DNA of 33,276 nt. It comes from Roseburia sp. (GTDB lineage Bacteria > Bacillota > Clostridia > Lachnospirales > Lachnospiraceae). The stretch covers positions 1 through 33,276 of the forward strand of contig JALEKJ010000025.1 of the NCBI GenBank assembly GCA_022771695.1. The letters run 5' to 3'. The notes under the pieces were generated by a model. It worked only from the letters and a program-made list of their open reading frames with translations, had not been told where the DNA came from and made no database searches. Positions 33,263 to 33,276 of the stretch are shown here, in pieces. Position numbers and translations under genes: made by a program. Position 1 is the first letter of the stretch; the number at the start of each line of letters is the position of its first letter.

Positions 33263-33276
33263 CTTTTCAGTAACAT

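Noticed and set aside
33035-33270. Right-edge element as SRP RNA, 6S RNA or a group II intron end
   Set aside because: The conserved SRP GGAAG...AGCAG motif, the 6S single central bubble and the intron domain V signature are not seen on either strand.
1-33276. CRISPR array, defence island or toxin-antitoxin pair
   Set aside because: No regularly spaced repeats, and no nuclease, Cas or toxin-like genes were found; the CPBP protease alone does not make a defence system.

Overview
The window looks like chromosomal DNA from a gut-type Lachnospiraceae/Clostridia bacterium. The reasons are AGGAGG-type ribosome sites, sigmaA-like promoters, low-to-medium GC, and several genes typical of that group (DUF1836 protein, YerC/TrpR-like regulator, DUF1667 protein, Bacillus-type GalT). 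Organism assignment is inference from gene content. I see no rRNA, tRNA or CRISPR array.

Layout from left to right. (1) 1-1428: a complete tyrosine recombinase at the end of what is probably an integrated element lying off the left edge, then a gene-free stretch with repeats and hairpins. (2) 1417-8358: a five-gene minus-strand operon: GlpA-like FAD dehydrogenase with a [2Fe-2S] C-terminus, NAD/FAD oxidoreductase, DUF1667 protein, alkyl-DHAP-synthase-like FAD oxidase and FGGY kinase. A TetR regulator is divergent to it (8359-8916). The operon resembles the anaerobic glycerol-3-phosphate oxidation module of Clostridia with an extra oxidase and a kinase of unknown substrate. (3) 9114-18128: housekeeping genes: RlmD/TrmA-family rRNA methyltransferase, a small acidic membrane protein, PcrA helicase, DUF1836 regulator, YerC-like repressor, CPBP protease, HisC and a second class I aminotransferase. 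(4) 18127-32602: a beta-galactan/galacto-oligosaccharide locus, all on the minus strand. It has a lipoprotein binding protein and two permeases (GanSPQ-like), a 617-aa protein of unknown function, a 72-aa zinc-ribbon protein, an AraC regulator, a GH2 beta-galactosidase, a GH53 endo-galactanase, galactokinase and GalT. (5) 32492-33276: a 785-bp gene-free stretch holding the transporter promoter, several palindromes, a 77-bp hairpin and a strongly structured palindromic element of about 230 bp at the right edge.

How region 4 works together (inference): oligosaccharides are bound at the cell surface and imported. They are cut inside the cell by GH53 and GH2, neither of which shows a signal peptide. 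Galactose then enters the Leloir pathway through GalK and GalT. No ABC ATPase is encoded, so a shared MsmK-type ATPase elsewhere is expected; galE is also absent. The 617-aa protein, translated in an overlapping arrangement with the zinc-ribbon protein, is the best candidate for an undescribed enzyme here. The right-edge palindrome is the best candidate for an undescribed RNA or repeat element.
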